Origin: Cyclobacteriaceae bacterium | Lineage (GTDB): Bacteria; Bacteroidota; Bacteroidia; Cytophagales; Cyclobacteriaceae | NCBI GenBank assembly: GCA_016786495.1 | Contig: JAEUUJ010000081.1 | Span: 50,764 to 114,763 of the forward strand | DNA length: 64,000 bases | Direction of reading: 5' to 3' | Part shown: piece after piece, positions 54,073 to 62,879 of the stretch | How positions within the stretch are numbered: position 1 is the stretch's first letter | How the letters are laid out: the number at the start of each line of letters is the position of its first letter | The notes under the pieces: generated by a model | What the model was told of the DNA's origin: nothing | Databases searched by the model: none | What the model saw: only the letters and a program-made list of their open reading frames with translations | Position numbers and translations under genes: made by a program

Positions 54073-57000
54073 ATGAAGAAAATTTTACTGATGAACATCA
54101 TGTTCCTGACGCTTACAGCAGTTGCCTGGGCTCAGGATCGGGTGGTTTCGGGTAAGGTAACCTCGGCAGAAGACGGAGTTGCTTTGCCGGGTGTGAGTGT
54201 TATGGTGAAAGGAAGTACGGCTGGCACGGTTACTGACTCGGACGGAAACTACACGATTACCGTTGCCGGACCATCTGCGGTGCTTACATTTTCATTTATT
54301 GGAACAATAACGCAAGACGTTACAGTGGGTGAGCGCACGGTTCTGGATATTGTGCTTACGCAAGACTCCAAGCAACTCGACGAAGTTGTAGTTACCGCGA
54401 TAGGCGTTGAGCGAAGTTCCAAGAGCCTGGGTTATTCTGTAGCTACGGTAAACTCGGATGAGATTAGCCAAGGCCGCACGCCCAGTGTGCTTAGTTCATT
54501 GCAGGGCAAGATGGCAGGAGTGATGGTAAGCGGTTCTTCCGGTGCACCAGGCGCTTCCAGCAAGGTCATCGTTCGGGGGTTTACATCGCTTAGTGGAGGC
54601 AATAATCCGTTGTATGTAGTGGATGGCATTCCCATCGAATCGGGTTTTACCGGAACAACTACCCTAAACGGTGCATCTGATTTTGGGAGTCGTGTAAATG
54701 ATATCAACCCGGAAGACATTGAGTCATTAACGGTTTTAAAGGGCGCAGCCGCCACTACGTTGTACGGCTCGCGGGCTGCTGCCGGAGTAGTTATCATCAC
54801 TACAAAAAAAGGAAAGGATGCTGCAATGATGGGCAAGAAGGCACAGGTAACAGTTGCCTCTTCCTTGATAATGGATGAAATTCTCAAACTCCCGACTTTT
54901 CAAAATCAATTTGGACAGGGATTTTTCGGTTCAAGCCGCGACTTCCCAAATGAAAATACAAGTTGGGGTTCAGCATTTGACGGAAGAGACAGGGTGTGGG
55001 GGCGTGTGGTGGATAACCAGCAGCGTGTAAAGCCTTTTGTTGGCCTCAAAGACAATGTCAAAGAGTTTTTCGATATCGGCAAAACGTTTACCAATAGCGT
55101 TTCCCTGCAAGGTGGAAACAAGTCGTCTAACTACTATATCTCGTACGCCAATGTTGATGCTGACGGGATAATGCCCACCGATGCCGACTCGTACAAGCGT
55201 AATACGCTTAGTGTGCGGGGGGCAACCGAACTGGCGGGAGGTATTACCAGTTCAGCATCCATAAACTATGCACGCACAAACAGCAGTTTTGTACCCACCG
55301 GACAAGGCTCCACTGTGTACAATCAAATTCTGCAAACTCCCCGTGATATTTCATTGTTGGAACTAGCCGATATCAATAACAAGTTTAATGATCCGGAGGG
55401 CTACTACTCAGAATTTACAGTCAATCCCTGGTATGTTCTTAAGAAATTCGGATCAACCGGTGTTATCGACAGATTTTATGGGAACGCAGAAATCGGTTAC
55501 AAGGCAACCGACTGGTTAAGTTTCACCGGTCGGGTGGGCAGCGATGTAACCTCTACCGAGTTAAAAAAATGGAATCCGAAGACAAACATTACCGGGCCAA
55601 ACGCACCGAAAGCTGATCCAGGTTATTTCAGCTATCAAAAAATAAGTCAACGCCAATTCAATACCGATATCCTGGCGAATGTTAACAAGAACATTACCAC
55701 GTTTATCAATTTTTCAGGACTGGTTGGATTGAACATAAATGAGCGCATGACCAGCAGTTTGTTTTCTGAAATCAATGATTTGGTGATACCGGGTTTTTAT
55801 AACCTCAGTAACACTGCGAATACGCCCATTTCGAATACCGACTTTACGAAGAGACGGCTAATCGGTTTGTTTGCGCAGGCAAACTTCTCGTACCGCGACT
55901 TTCTCTACCTGTCGGTTAGCGGCCGTAACGATTGGTCATCAACCTTGCCGGAGAATAGCAGAAGTTTCTTCTATCCTGGCGTGAATATGGGGCTCGACAT
56001 TACCTCGGCCTTAGGAATGGAGAGCACCACGCTTTCATATGCTAAACTCCGCGCAAGTTGGGCGCAGGTAGGTAAAGATGCAGGTACGTATCAAATACGA
56101 TCAATCTTTATTCAGGGTGGTCATACCGATGGATTTATCAACTACAACGCTCCTTACGCTCAGTATGTTCCCGGCTTCGAAGTCTCGAATCAAATTGGTA
56201 ACCCGAATCTCGAACCCGAGATTTCAACCGATATTGAGCTCGGCTTAGACTTGCGTTTTCTGGACAACCGGATCGGTCTTGATGCGACCGTATATCAGCG
56301 CGATGTAAAAAATAATATTCTCGCGGCTCCGATCACTGCATCAAGCGGATATACGACACAAATCCTGAACATCGCTAAGCTCCGCAACCGGGGTATCGAA
56401 TTGTTGCTCACGGCAACAGCAGTTCAAACACGAAATCTGAAGTGGGATATCTCGGTGAACTGGGCTAAAAATGTTTCCGAAGTTCTCGACCTGGGTGGCC
56501 CATCGCAACTCGCCGTGGGCGGTCTGTCGGGTAACTCGTTGATCGCCCGTGTGGGTCATCCGGCATTCGAAATTGAAGGCAGCGTTCCGCTGCGTGATGC
56601 ACAAGGAAGAATCGTGGTAGGTGCAAATGGTCAACCGATAGCCGATCCAAACAAGCAGGTACTTGGGAACACCCAATATAAATTCACGGCAGGGATAACG
56701 AACAGAATCAGCTATCGGGGAGTGTCACTTGCCGGAACCTTCGACATCCGCAATGGCGGAATCATGTACAGCCGCACGTCAACGCTGGTATACTTTTCAG
56801 GCACAACGCCGGCCACAACCTTTAATGATCGTAATCCATTCATTGTACCAAATTCAGCGCAGCAGGTATTGGATGTAGATGGTGAGCCGGTTGTTGACGA
56901 CAATGGATTCCCGGTTACGGTCGATAATACAACTCCGATTTCAGTAACGGATGGTGAAATCACCGACTACTGGGGTAGTGGCGGATCGAAATTGGACAGA

Positions 57001-57267
57001 TCATTTATGGTTTCCAAGTCGTTCGTCAAATTGCGCGAAGTGGTATTGTCATACTCGCTTCCCAAAGCACTGCTTGAGCGAACTCCATTTGGAAAAGTAG
57101 AGGTTAGCCTTATCGGACGCAACCTGTTCTTATGGGTGCCGAAAGAAAACGTGTTCATTGATCCTGAACAAACCACGTTTGGTACAGATATCGGCTCGGA
57201 GTTCGGAGAATACGGATCTACTCCTACTACCCGCAGCTATGGATTTAATGTCCGTTTAACTCTTTAA
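54073..57267 (+). CDS. SusC/RagA family TonB-linked outer membrane receptor
   Basis: A 1064-residue outer-membrane transporter. After the signal peptide (residues 1-20) comes a CarboxypepD_reg-like beta-sandwich (VSGKVTSAEDGVALPGVSVMVKG) and then a plug domain with VIVRGFTSLSGGNNPLYVVDGIP. The 22-strand barrel ends with SYGFNVRLTL. The N-terminal TonB box and signature LDEVVVTAIG are present. The substrate is an oligosaccharide or peptide fragment captured by the SusD-like partner; which one cannot be told. No glycoside hydrolase gene lies in the operon, so glycan use is not shown. Confidence 0.95.
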   Translation: MKKILLMNIMFLTLTAVAWAQDRVVSGKVTSAEDGVALPGVSVMVKGSTAGTVTDSDGNYTITVAGPSAVLTFSFIGTITQDVTVGERTVLDIVLTQDSKQLDEVVVTAIGVERSSKSLGYSVATVNSDEISQGRTPSVLSSLQGKMAGVMVSGSSGAPGASSKVIVRGFTSLSGGNNPLYVVDGIPIESGFTGTTTLNGASDFGSRVNDINPEDIESLTVLKGAAATTLYGSRAAAGVVIITTKKGKDAAMMGKKAQVTVASSLIMDEILKLPTFQNQFGQGFFGSSRDFPNENTSWGSAFDGRDRVWGRVVDNQQRVKPFVGLKDNVKEFFDIGKTFTNSVSLQGGNKSSNYYISYANVDADGIMPTDADSYKRNTLSVRGATELAGGITSSASINYARTNSSFVPTGQGSTVYNQILQTPRDISLLELADINNKFNDPEGYYSEFTVNPWYVLKKFGSTGVIDRFYGNAEIGYKATDWLSFTGRVGSDVTSTELKKWNPKTNITGPNAPKADPGYFSYQKISQRQFNTDILANVNKNITTFINFSGLVGLNINERMTSSLFSEINDLVIPGFYNLSNTANTPISNTDFTKRRLIGLFAQANFSYRDFLYLSVSGRNDWSSTLPENSRSFFYPGVNMGLDITSALGMESTTLSYAKLRASWAQVGKDAGTYQIRSIFIQGGHTDGFINYNAPYAQYVPGFEVSNQIGNPNLEPEISTDIELGLDLRFLDNRIGLDATVYQRDVKNNILAAPITASSGYTTQILNIAKLRNRGIELLLTATAVQTRNLKWDISVNWAKNVSEVLDLGGPSQLAVGGLSGNSLIARVGHPAFEIEGSVPLRDAQGRIVVGANGQPIADPNKQVLGNTQYKFTAGITNRISYRGVSLAGTFDIRNGGIMYSRTSTLVYFSGTTPATTFNDRNPFIVPNSAQQVLDVDGEPVVDDNGFPVTVDNTTPISVTDGEITDYWGSGGSKLDRSFMVSKSFVKLREVVLSYSLPKALLERTPFGKVEVSLIGRNLFLWVPKENVFIDPEQTTFGTDIGSEFGEYGSTPTTRSYGFNVRLTL

Positions 57268-57284
57268 TGTTTAAAGTAACAATC

Positions 57285-58736
57285 ATGAAAAGCAATGTTA
57301 AAATAATCGGGTTAATCCTGTTGATTGCATTCATCAGTTCGTGTAACGACTTTCTGGATGTTAACACCGACCCCAACAACCCGTCATCCTCAACCGTTGA
57401 GCTTACGCTTCCTACCGGGATAGCCTCTGCTTCGTTTGTGCTGGGCGACCAATTTCAGATTTTGGGCAGCCTTTGGGCGCAGCATTGGACGCAAGCTCCT
57501 GCCGCAAATCAATATGCTGCCGCAGATGATTACGACATCAATGAAAACTCATACACGGCGGCATATGCTGAATTGTATTCGGGTGCTTTGGTGGATTTGA
57601 AATTTGTTTCCGACAATGCGAGTGCAAATGAAGATTGGAATTACTTTCTGATCTCCGAGGTAATGTCGGCTTATGTGTTTCAGATGCTGGTCGACCTGTA
57701 TGATAAGGTACCTTATTCGGAAGCGCTCCGGGGAAATCTCGGAGAGGTTACGCCAAAATTTGATGACGGAGAAGACATCTATGATGACCTGATTGTGCGC
57801 ATCGATAACGCGTTGTCGAAAGACAGAACATTAGCAAGCGCCCGCGCGGTGGGAGATGAGGATCTTATTTTTCAGGGCGACATGGATCAGTGGGTGAAGT
57901 TCGCTAACACGTTAAAGCTGAAGATATTTATCCGGCAGTCGGTGGCTCGTCCATCCGTTGCGCAGACGGGTATAGAAGGCTTGTTCTCTTCGGGTGCTGA
58001 ATTTCTGGATACTGAAGATGCTGAGATGGCTGTTTTTGAGGATGTCCAGGATTATCGGAATCCTTTTTTCGCAGCGCAAATATCAACAGCGGGTAACGGC
58101 CGTGGCTATGTCGACATTGTTGCGAGCAGCACAATCATTGATGAATTGAACACAGCCGGCGATTCAAGGGTGTCGGCACAGTTTAATACACCCGTAACCG
58201 GGGGGTCTAATTACATCGGATTGCAGCAGGGCGACTACAACACCACCGCATATGCCTCTGCACGTGACCTTTCTCAGCCCGACATCGGTCCGCTTCATCC
58301 CATTGTATTCATGAGCGTTGCCGAAAGTAAATTCCTGCAGGCTGAAGCTGTTGAGCGATTTGGCGTAGCAGGCGATGTTAAAACGTTATACGAAGAGGGC
58401 ATCGAAGCTTCATTTGATAAACTCGGTGTAAGCGGAGCAAGCAGTTTGTATGGAACTGGCGGACCGTATGAGTTTAATCCGGCAGAAGCCATTGAGCAAA
58501 TCATTACCCAAAAATGGATATCGATGGTGAACTTCCAGGGGCTGGAGGCGCACATCGAACGGAAAAGAACTGGCTTTCCTGACTTTTTCGATACACCTCC
58601 GGGGAATGTAACCGCCGGGTTATATCCGCAACGATTGCCTTACCCGTCGGCAGAGATTGATAACAATCGCGATGAGCTTAATGCGGTTGGCGGACAAAAG
58701 CAGGTTACCGAACGGGTTTGGTGGAATACTCTTTAA
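57285..58736 (+). CDS. SusD-like substrate-binding lipoprotein (SusD-like_2 type)
   Basis: A 483-residue surface lipoprotein. The lipobox is AFISSC, after which CNDFLDVNTDPNNPSSST is the usual start of this family. TPR-like helical units follow, with FLQAEAVERFGVAGD in the second half and QKWISMVNFQGLEAHIERKRTGFP near the end, both typical. A Met at 57267, overlapping the SusC stop, is possible, but the ATG at 57285 begins the better signal peptide. It forms the lid of the SusC transporter. Confidence 0.92.
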   Translation: MKSNVKIIGLILLIAFISSCNDFLDVNTDPNNPSSSTVELTLPTGIASASFVLGDQFQILGSLWAQHWTQAPAANQYAAADDYDINENSYTAAYAELYSGALVDLKFVSDNASANEDWNYFLISEVMSAYVFQMLVDLYDKVPYSEALRGNLGEVTPKFDDGEDIYDDLIVRIDNALSKDRTLASARAVGDEDLIFQGDMDQWVKFANTLKLKIFIRQSVARPSVAQTGIEGLFSSGAEFLDTEDAEMAVFEDVQDYRNPFFAAQISTAGNGRGYVDIVASSTIIDELNTAGDSRVSAQFNTPVTGGSNYIGLQQGDYNTTAYASARDLSQPDIGPLHPIVFMSVAESKFLQAEAVERFGVAGDVKTLYEEGIEASFDKLGVSGASSLYGTGGPYEFNPAEAIEQIITQKWISMVNFQGLEAHIERKRTGFPDFFDTPPGNVTAGLYPQRLPYPSAEIDNNRDELNAVGGQKQVTERVWWNTL

Positions 58737-58760
58737 TCGAATTAACTAATCAACGACAGT

Positions 58761-59453
58761 ATGAAGAAGATAGTTTACGGTCTGATCCTGATGGCGTTTG
58801 CCGGGATGTCATGTGAAGATGATTCAACAGCCGATATATCACGAATTACAAATTACCCGACATTCACGATGGAGGGCGATGCCATTCTGGTTCACGTAGC
58901 CGGAGAACCTTACTCAGATCCGGGAGTAACCGCGCTGGAAGGTGAAAATGAAATAACCGTAACGAAAACGGTTATTCAGAGCAAGTTTATTGAACCCGGG
59001 ATGACCCAGCCGGAAGATGTTCAATACACTACACTATCGGAAATCGATGAAGATGTGCCGGGGATGTATACGGTTACGTATACTGCCGTAAATCAGGACG
59101 GCTATTCCGGCACGACCGAACGAATTGTTTTCGTGTTAGACGGAGAGCCTGATCCATCGGTTGATCTTTCGGGTACCTACACAAGTGGCTCTTCGCCCAC
59201 TTCGGTTGTCACTAAGGTTGCCGATGGGGTTTTTCTCGCTACCAATGTGTGGGGCGGTGGAAGTACCGTTCGCATCGGGGCATATGTGCTGACATCTGAT
59301 GGTGTTAATCTCAACGTTCCGCAACAGGACACACAAACGCGAATTTTCGGATATGGAACCCGCAATGGAGCAGGTACGTGGTCAATGTCCATGTCAAGAC
59401 CGCTGTTCTCGCCTCCGCTCATCGATTTAGCTAAAGTTTGGACCAAACAGTAA
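58761..59453 (+). CDS. Accessory lipoprotein with Ig-like DUF5011-type domain
   Basis: A 230-residue lipoprotein with lipobox FAGMSC. The first half reads GDAILVHVAGEPYSDPGVTALEGEN and GMYTVTYTAVNQDGYSG, the pattern of the DUF5011/HYR-like Ig domain. The second half is another beta-rich domain (LSGTYTSGSSPTS, GYGTRNGAGTWSM) resembling the BT_2262-type module. Proteins of this kind are encoded in SusC/SusD operons as surface glycan-binding or assembly partners. It follows SusD by 24 bases. Confidence 0.8.
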   Translation: MKKIVYGLILMAFAGMSCEDDSTADISRITNYPTFTMEGDAILVHVAGEPYSDPGVTALEGENEITVTKTVIQSKFIEPGMTQPEDVQYTTLSEIDEDVPGMYTVTYTAVNQDGYSGTTERIVFVLDGEPDPSVDLSGTYTSGSSPTSVVTKVADGVFLATNVWGGGSTVRIGAYVLTSDGVNLNVPQQDTQTRIFGYGTRNGAGTWSMSMSRPLFSPPLIDLAKVWTKQ

Positions 59454-59468
59454 ACCAAGACCAGAGTT

Positions 59469-59906
59469 ATGAAAGCATTTAAGTACGTTATCATTATATG
59501 CATGATTGTTTTCTTCGCGTGCGAGGAGGAGGGTGTACAAAAGGTTCCGTTTACCCGGGCTACCGGAGAATTTGTGGCGGAATTTGAATTGACCCAGCCT
59601 TTTGAGGCACAGGAAAGCCATCACTTCAAAATTTATAATACATCCGGAAGCAATGATTCATTGTGGATTGACGAACCCGATTTCTTTGATTCAAAGGTGA
59701 AAGTGGCCAGAACCGGGAATAAATTCTCGATTGAGGCCGGAACCGATATCATTCATGGTGAGATTGTGAACATCACGGGCGAGGTTTTTCCTGCAAACGA
59801 CAGCGTTCACGTTGAATGGCGATATCTGCAGGGCGGTGATCCTGCCGATGATTACGTGGTGATTGCCAACGGGCATCGGTACACCGGGCTCGATGACGAT
59901 TTGTAG
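59469..59906 (+). CDS. Small lipocalin-like lipoprotein (Lipid_bd family)
   Basis: A 145-residue lipoprotein with lipobox VFFAC. The rest is one beta-barrel-like domain: ATGEFVAEFELTQ, SLWIDEPDFFDSKVKVA, and VEWRYLQGGDPADDYVVIANG. This matches the Bacteroidota family annotated as putative lipid-binding hydrolase, commonly last in SusC/SusD operons. No catalytic residues are evident. A terminator follows at once. Confidence 0.75.
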   Translation: MKAFKYVIIICMIVFFACEEEGVQKVPFTRATGEFVAEFELTQPFEAQESHHFKIYNTSGSNDSLWIDEPDFFDSKVKVARTGNKFSIEAGTDIIHGEIVNITGEVFPANDSVHVEWRYLQGGDPADDYVVIANGHRYTGLDDDL

Positions 59907-59916
59907 TTAAACAACT

Positions 59917-59944
59917 AAAGGCCATCGAATGATGGCCTTTTTTT
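59917..59944 (+). terminator. Intrinsic terminator ending the SusC/SusD operon
   Basis: AAAGGCCATC, loop GAAT, GATGGCCTTT, then TTTT: a perfect 10-bp stem starting 11 bases after the stop. Confidence 0.9.
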
Positions 59945-59967
59945 AGTAAAAAAAATACGCTGTCACT

Positions 59968-60687
59968 ATGAAGATAATACTTGTATTGCTGTTAACCGGC
60001 TTAACGGGGTTTTTGCAAATCGTGTTGGCGCAGAACCAGATAACACAATCGCAACTTTCGTTGACCCGTTTGCAAACACGGACGAGCATGGGTTTATATA
60101 ATTCAATAGACCAGGTTAGTCCGGATGCGCATATCGTTGGCACACCGTACGTGGACGAACGTTGGCAGAACGCATCAATTTTTCTGCAGGAAGGTGGTGC
60201 TCCTTTTACGAACATTCCGATCCGGTACGACATCTATTCTGATATGCTGGAAATAAAAGTTGGGGAGCAGGTGAAAGGTTTGGAAGGCGGCAAGGTGAAG
60301 TGCTTTTCGCTGACATGGGATGGTAGGGAGCGTACGTTTGTTCGTGCATCCGGTTTTAAGACGGCTGCACCGCTTTCAGGATTCATGGAGGTTTTGGACA
60401 GCGGGAAGATTCAATTATTAAAGCACTATCGCGTTACGGTTGCTAAACCGGATTATTCCCCGCAAATGAATGTCGGAAGCCGCGATTACCGTGTACTCCA
60501 TGAACATACATTGTATTACGTGATGGCTGGGGTTGCAACTGAAGTACCCAAACAAAAAAAGAAATTCTTATCAGTTTTTGGAGATCATCAGCCAGAGGTT
60601 TCTGCATTCATCAGGCAGGAACATATCGACTTAAAAGATGAGACTGGAGTACAAAAAGTCTTTAGGTTCTGTAACACCCTCCATTAA
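59968..60687 (+). CDS. Secreted protein of unknown function, 239 residues
   Basis: A signal peptide (about 1-21, ending VLAQ) precedes a soluble domain with a Tyr/Val-rich core: RYDIYSDMLEIKVGEQVKG, LTWDGRERTFVRA, and a C-terminal basic stretch EVPKQKKKFLSVFGDH followed by FIRQEHIDLKD. This composition resembles a common Bacteroidota periplasmic family of unknown function. It begins 24 bases after the operon terminator. Confidence 0.6.
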   Translation: MKIILVLLLTGLTGFLQIVLAQNQITQSQLSLTRLQTRTSMGLYNSIDQVSPDAHIVGTPYVDERWQNASIFLQEGGAPFTNIPIRYDIYSDMLEIKVGEQVKGLEGGKVKCFSLTWDGRERTFVRASGFKTAAPLSGFMEVLDSGKIQLLKHYRVTVAKPDYSPQMNVGSRDYRVLHEHTLYYVMAGVATEVPKQKKKFLSVFGDHQPEVSAFIRQEHIDLKDETGVQKVFRFCNTLH

Positions 60688-60738
60688 TCAGCATTAATTA
60701 CATCAGCGAAGAACGGGTAGCTTTTTCGCAAGGCGGAC

Positions 60739-61323
60739 TTAGAAAGCGAAAAAATTGTCTGTGCCTACGCCTACGTCAAACCGGCCATTGCTAACTGTTA
60801 TCGGTTCACCGTTTACTAACGCCTGGAATTCAAACGTGCCGGAAAGCACGATGGCGACTGGTTGCGCATCAACTAAAACATGTTGCGCACGCTTGAAATG
60901 AAATGTGCCATTCAGTATTTGCGCAGACTCCTCTGTCGACTCGTCTTCAATTGCTATCGCATTATCTGAGTCTTTTAGGTCCAGAGAAACATTATCAAGC
61001 GCTAGCAAATCAGAGTACTTTTCTGCGCTGAAACCCACCAGTGTTAAGGTAATGGCCATTTCCCGGGATGCGCGGGTGCCAATCAGTTTAAATGACGTGT
61101 TTCCACCGGTAGCAATAACTTTTATTGGTACAACCTCGCTTGAGGTAAAGGCTAGCCGGTCATAGTACGCACCGAATGTATTGTACCCAACTTCAGAGTA
61201 TTTTGGCAACCCCGGATTCTGCGGATCGTTGACAAAAACGGATCGTTGAAGCACGGCCTCATCATTACAGCCTGTCATTAACCAGCTCATTGTGATCAGC
61301 AGCGCGAAAAGCTTAACTCTCAT
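60739..61323 (-). CDS. Lipoprotein of unknown function, 194 residues
   Basis: The lipobox is LMTGC (Cys near residue 19). The mature part is beta-rich with two halves: FVNDPQNPGLPKYSEVGYNTFGA and a C-terminal GRFDVGVGTDNFFAF that ends in Phe like an outer-membrane or fibre subunit. No family is recognised. The gene for the barrel protein at 61336 is just upstream on the same strand (12 bases), so the two are co-transcribed. Confidence 0.6.
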   Translation of the reverse strand: MRVKLFALLITMSWLMTGCNDEAVLQRSVFVNDPQNPGLPKYSEVGYNTFGAYYDRLAFTSSEVVPIKVIATGGNTSFKLIGTRASREMAITLTLVGFSAEKYSDLLALDNVSLDLKDSDNAIAIEDESTEESAQILNGTFHFKRAQHVLVDAQPVAIVLSGTFEFQALVNGEPITVSNGRFDVGVGTDNFFAF

Positions 61324-61335
61324 GCATCAAAATTT

Positions 61336-62094
61336 TTATAAAACCAGGTGAAGATTAAACTGTATTCCGAATCCGCCCTTTAGATCCACTATTCCCGATG
61401 TTCGATTATTTAAATAGCCCCAGGGTCCGGTTTCGAGGGTGAAAGCCACCTTTTTACTTTTCCCGATTTTCACACCCACACTTGCGCCCATGGTTGACAT
61501 GACATTCCGGGGTTCTTCAAACCGATCGGTTACGGCATCCTGCAGTGGATTCATTTCGCGGTTAACAAACGCTACAGTTGTTTTGGTGGAAACACGATAA
61601 CCTACTTCAGCACTGGCTTTGAAATAACAGGTTAAAAAATTTTCCATGAACGGATACCAGTTAACCTCAACCGGAATACCGAGGTAGTGTGAAGACTGAG
61701 TGATTTCTTTAACCTTGAAATATTCAATTGAGTTTTCTGTTTGTTTGATAAGGAAGTAAAAGAAATCACTGCTTGATGAATAGTAACTCGGCCTCCCGAG
61801 TGAACTATTAAGGTATGTGTACCGCAAGCCGCATGACAATCCAAATTTGTTATCAAGCGTTTGGACTTCGCCTTTTATACCAATGTACCGCCTGTAACTC
61901 AACCCTTCCAGATCCTTCTCAGCTTCTCCGTAGTACGAAGCTTCAGCCCGGATGTACTCATCGTTCGGGATTCCATAAATCCCATCGAAGCCAAGCTCAA
62001 CGCTAACCCGTTTTGTTCGGGTATCCTGGGCCCACGCGCACATACAAAGCATGAAAAAACTGAGCGTAAAGATAGTCTTTATTGATCGATACAT
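61336..62094 (-). CDS. Predicted outer-membrane beta-barrel protein
   Basis: A 252-residue protein. A signal peptide (about 1-22) is followed by alternating amphipathic strands such as VSVELGFDGIYGIP, FGLSCGLRYTYLN, AEVGYRVSTKTTVAFV and MGASVGVKIGKSKKVAFTLETG, ending GFGIQFNLHLVL with a terminal hydrophobic strand. This matches the porin-like small barrel families of Bacteroidota. GTG at 62100 is an alternative start. Partner lipoprotein gene downstream. Confidence 0.7.
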   Translation of the reverse strand: MYRSIKTIFTLSFFMLCMCAWAQDTRTKRVSVELGFDGIYGIPNDEYIRAEASYYGEAEKDLEGLSYRRYIGIKGEVQTLDNKFGLSCGLRYTYLNSSLGRPSYYSSSSDFFYFLIKQTENSIEYFKVKEITQSSHYLGIPVEVNWYPFMENFLTCYFKASAEVGYRVSTKTTVAFVNREMNPLQDAVTDRFEEPRNVMSTMGASVGVKIGKSKKVAFTLETGPWGYLNNRTSGIVDLKGGFGIQFNLHLVL

Positions 62095-62282
62095 AAACAC
62101 ATAAAGTATTTCGTCAGAACCAAGTTAGCAATTTCTCACTTGAAACACATAGACTCAATTAAAGAGCGCTGAAACGGGGAGTAACCATTAATCGCAGCAA
62201 CCTACAGCCATGTAAAAATCTGTGCTTTTTGAAAATCAGGGGAGTAATAAACTCCGCTTCTTCGGAGCTTTGGCGGATAAAT

Positions 62283-62320
62283 AAAAAAGCCCGCCTTCAT
62301 CCTGTTGGATTCCGGCGGGC
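62283..62320 (-). terminator. Intrinsic terminator of the tmRNA gene
   Basis: On the minus strand, GCCCGCC and GGCGGGC frame an 18-base loop region, and TTTTTT follows. It begins 5 bases past the tmRNA 3' end. The 182 bases up to the barrel gene hold nothing recognised. Confidence 0.85.
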
Positions 62321-62324
62321 GATG

Positions 62325-62714
62325 TGGAGTCGGAGGGAATTGAACCCTCGTCCAGAGAAGATAAAACAACAGATTCTACATGCTTAGTTGACTTTGATTT
62401 TCGGGAATCGCAAGGCAGGCAACAGCCTCAACGCTTCCTTAGTTACTGAGTCTTAGCCGCGCTTAGCAACATCACGCGGAGCAGTTCTGGCAATCGACAC
62501 CGCTATACCAGTTCCGGCAGAACAAAGGAACTGAGCGATGATGGCTTTCCGGATCTTATCCGGACGAGGCTAACCTAACGTTATGTCAGATTAAGCAGCC
62601 ATGGCGTAAGTATTTTCGCCACGTAAATTGTGAGAGCAGTGTTTAAGGCTCTACCCTCATGAGCCTGCATGCTGGCCTGCGGCTTCACACATCCTGTCAA
62701 AACCGGTCGACCCC
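62325..62714 (-). ncRNA. ssrA: Transfer-messenger RNA (ssrA)
   Basis: A 390-nucleotide tmRNA that rescues stalled ribosomes with SmpB and tags the product for proteolysis. The 5' end GGGGTCG pairs with CGACTCC near the 3' end to make the tRNA-like acceptor with a G3-U70 pair, the alanine identity signal. The T arm GGTTCAATTCC is at about 62335-62350. The tag reading frame at 62591-62620 codes GENTYAMAA then TAA, the Bacteroidota-type ending with AMAA/ALAA. CCA is not encoded, so the 3' end is matured by addition. The middle pseudoknot region is visible as GC-rich dyads. Confidence 0.95.
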
Positions 62715-62754
62715 ATTTTTTCTGTGCCGAGCATCCCTCAGCGAAAATGGATTA

Positions 62755-62762
62755 CAAATATA
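62755..62762 (-). promoter_or_regulatory. -7 promoter element for tmRNA
   Basis: TATATTTG on the minus strand, an exact TAnnTTTG match, about 40 bases before the mature 5' end. This leaves a leader that RNase P would remove. Confidence 0.55.
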
Positions 62763-62780
62763 CGGCTAAAATGGTTCAAA

Positions 62781-62821
62781 GTTCCGGGTTTACGGTGGCA
62801 GGTTAGCCTTGAACCCGGAAC
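62781..62821. repeat. Intergenic inverted repeat between ssrA and dnaX
   Basis: GTTCCGGGTT at 62781-62790 and AACCCGGAAC at 62812-62821 are perfect complements around 21 bases. The 165-base divergent gap between ssrA and dnaX otherwise holds the tmRNA promoter. The look is of a short palindromic dispersed element. Confidence 0.6.
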
Positions 62822-62879
62822 CTCAAACTTAGAATTCGCGTGCATTGATAATTACCGCTCAACGTCTATCTTGCGGCAG

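Noticed and set aside
62325-62714. A tRNA read from the T-arm-like sequence at 62335-62350
   Set aside because: The acceptor partner is 370 bases away and a tag frame lies between, so it is tmRNA and not a tRNA.
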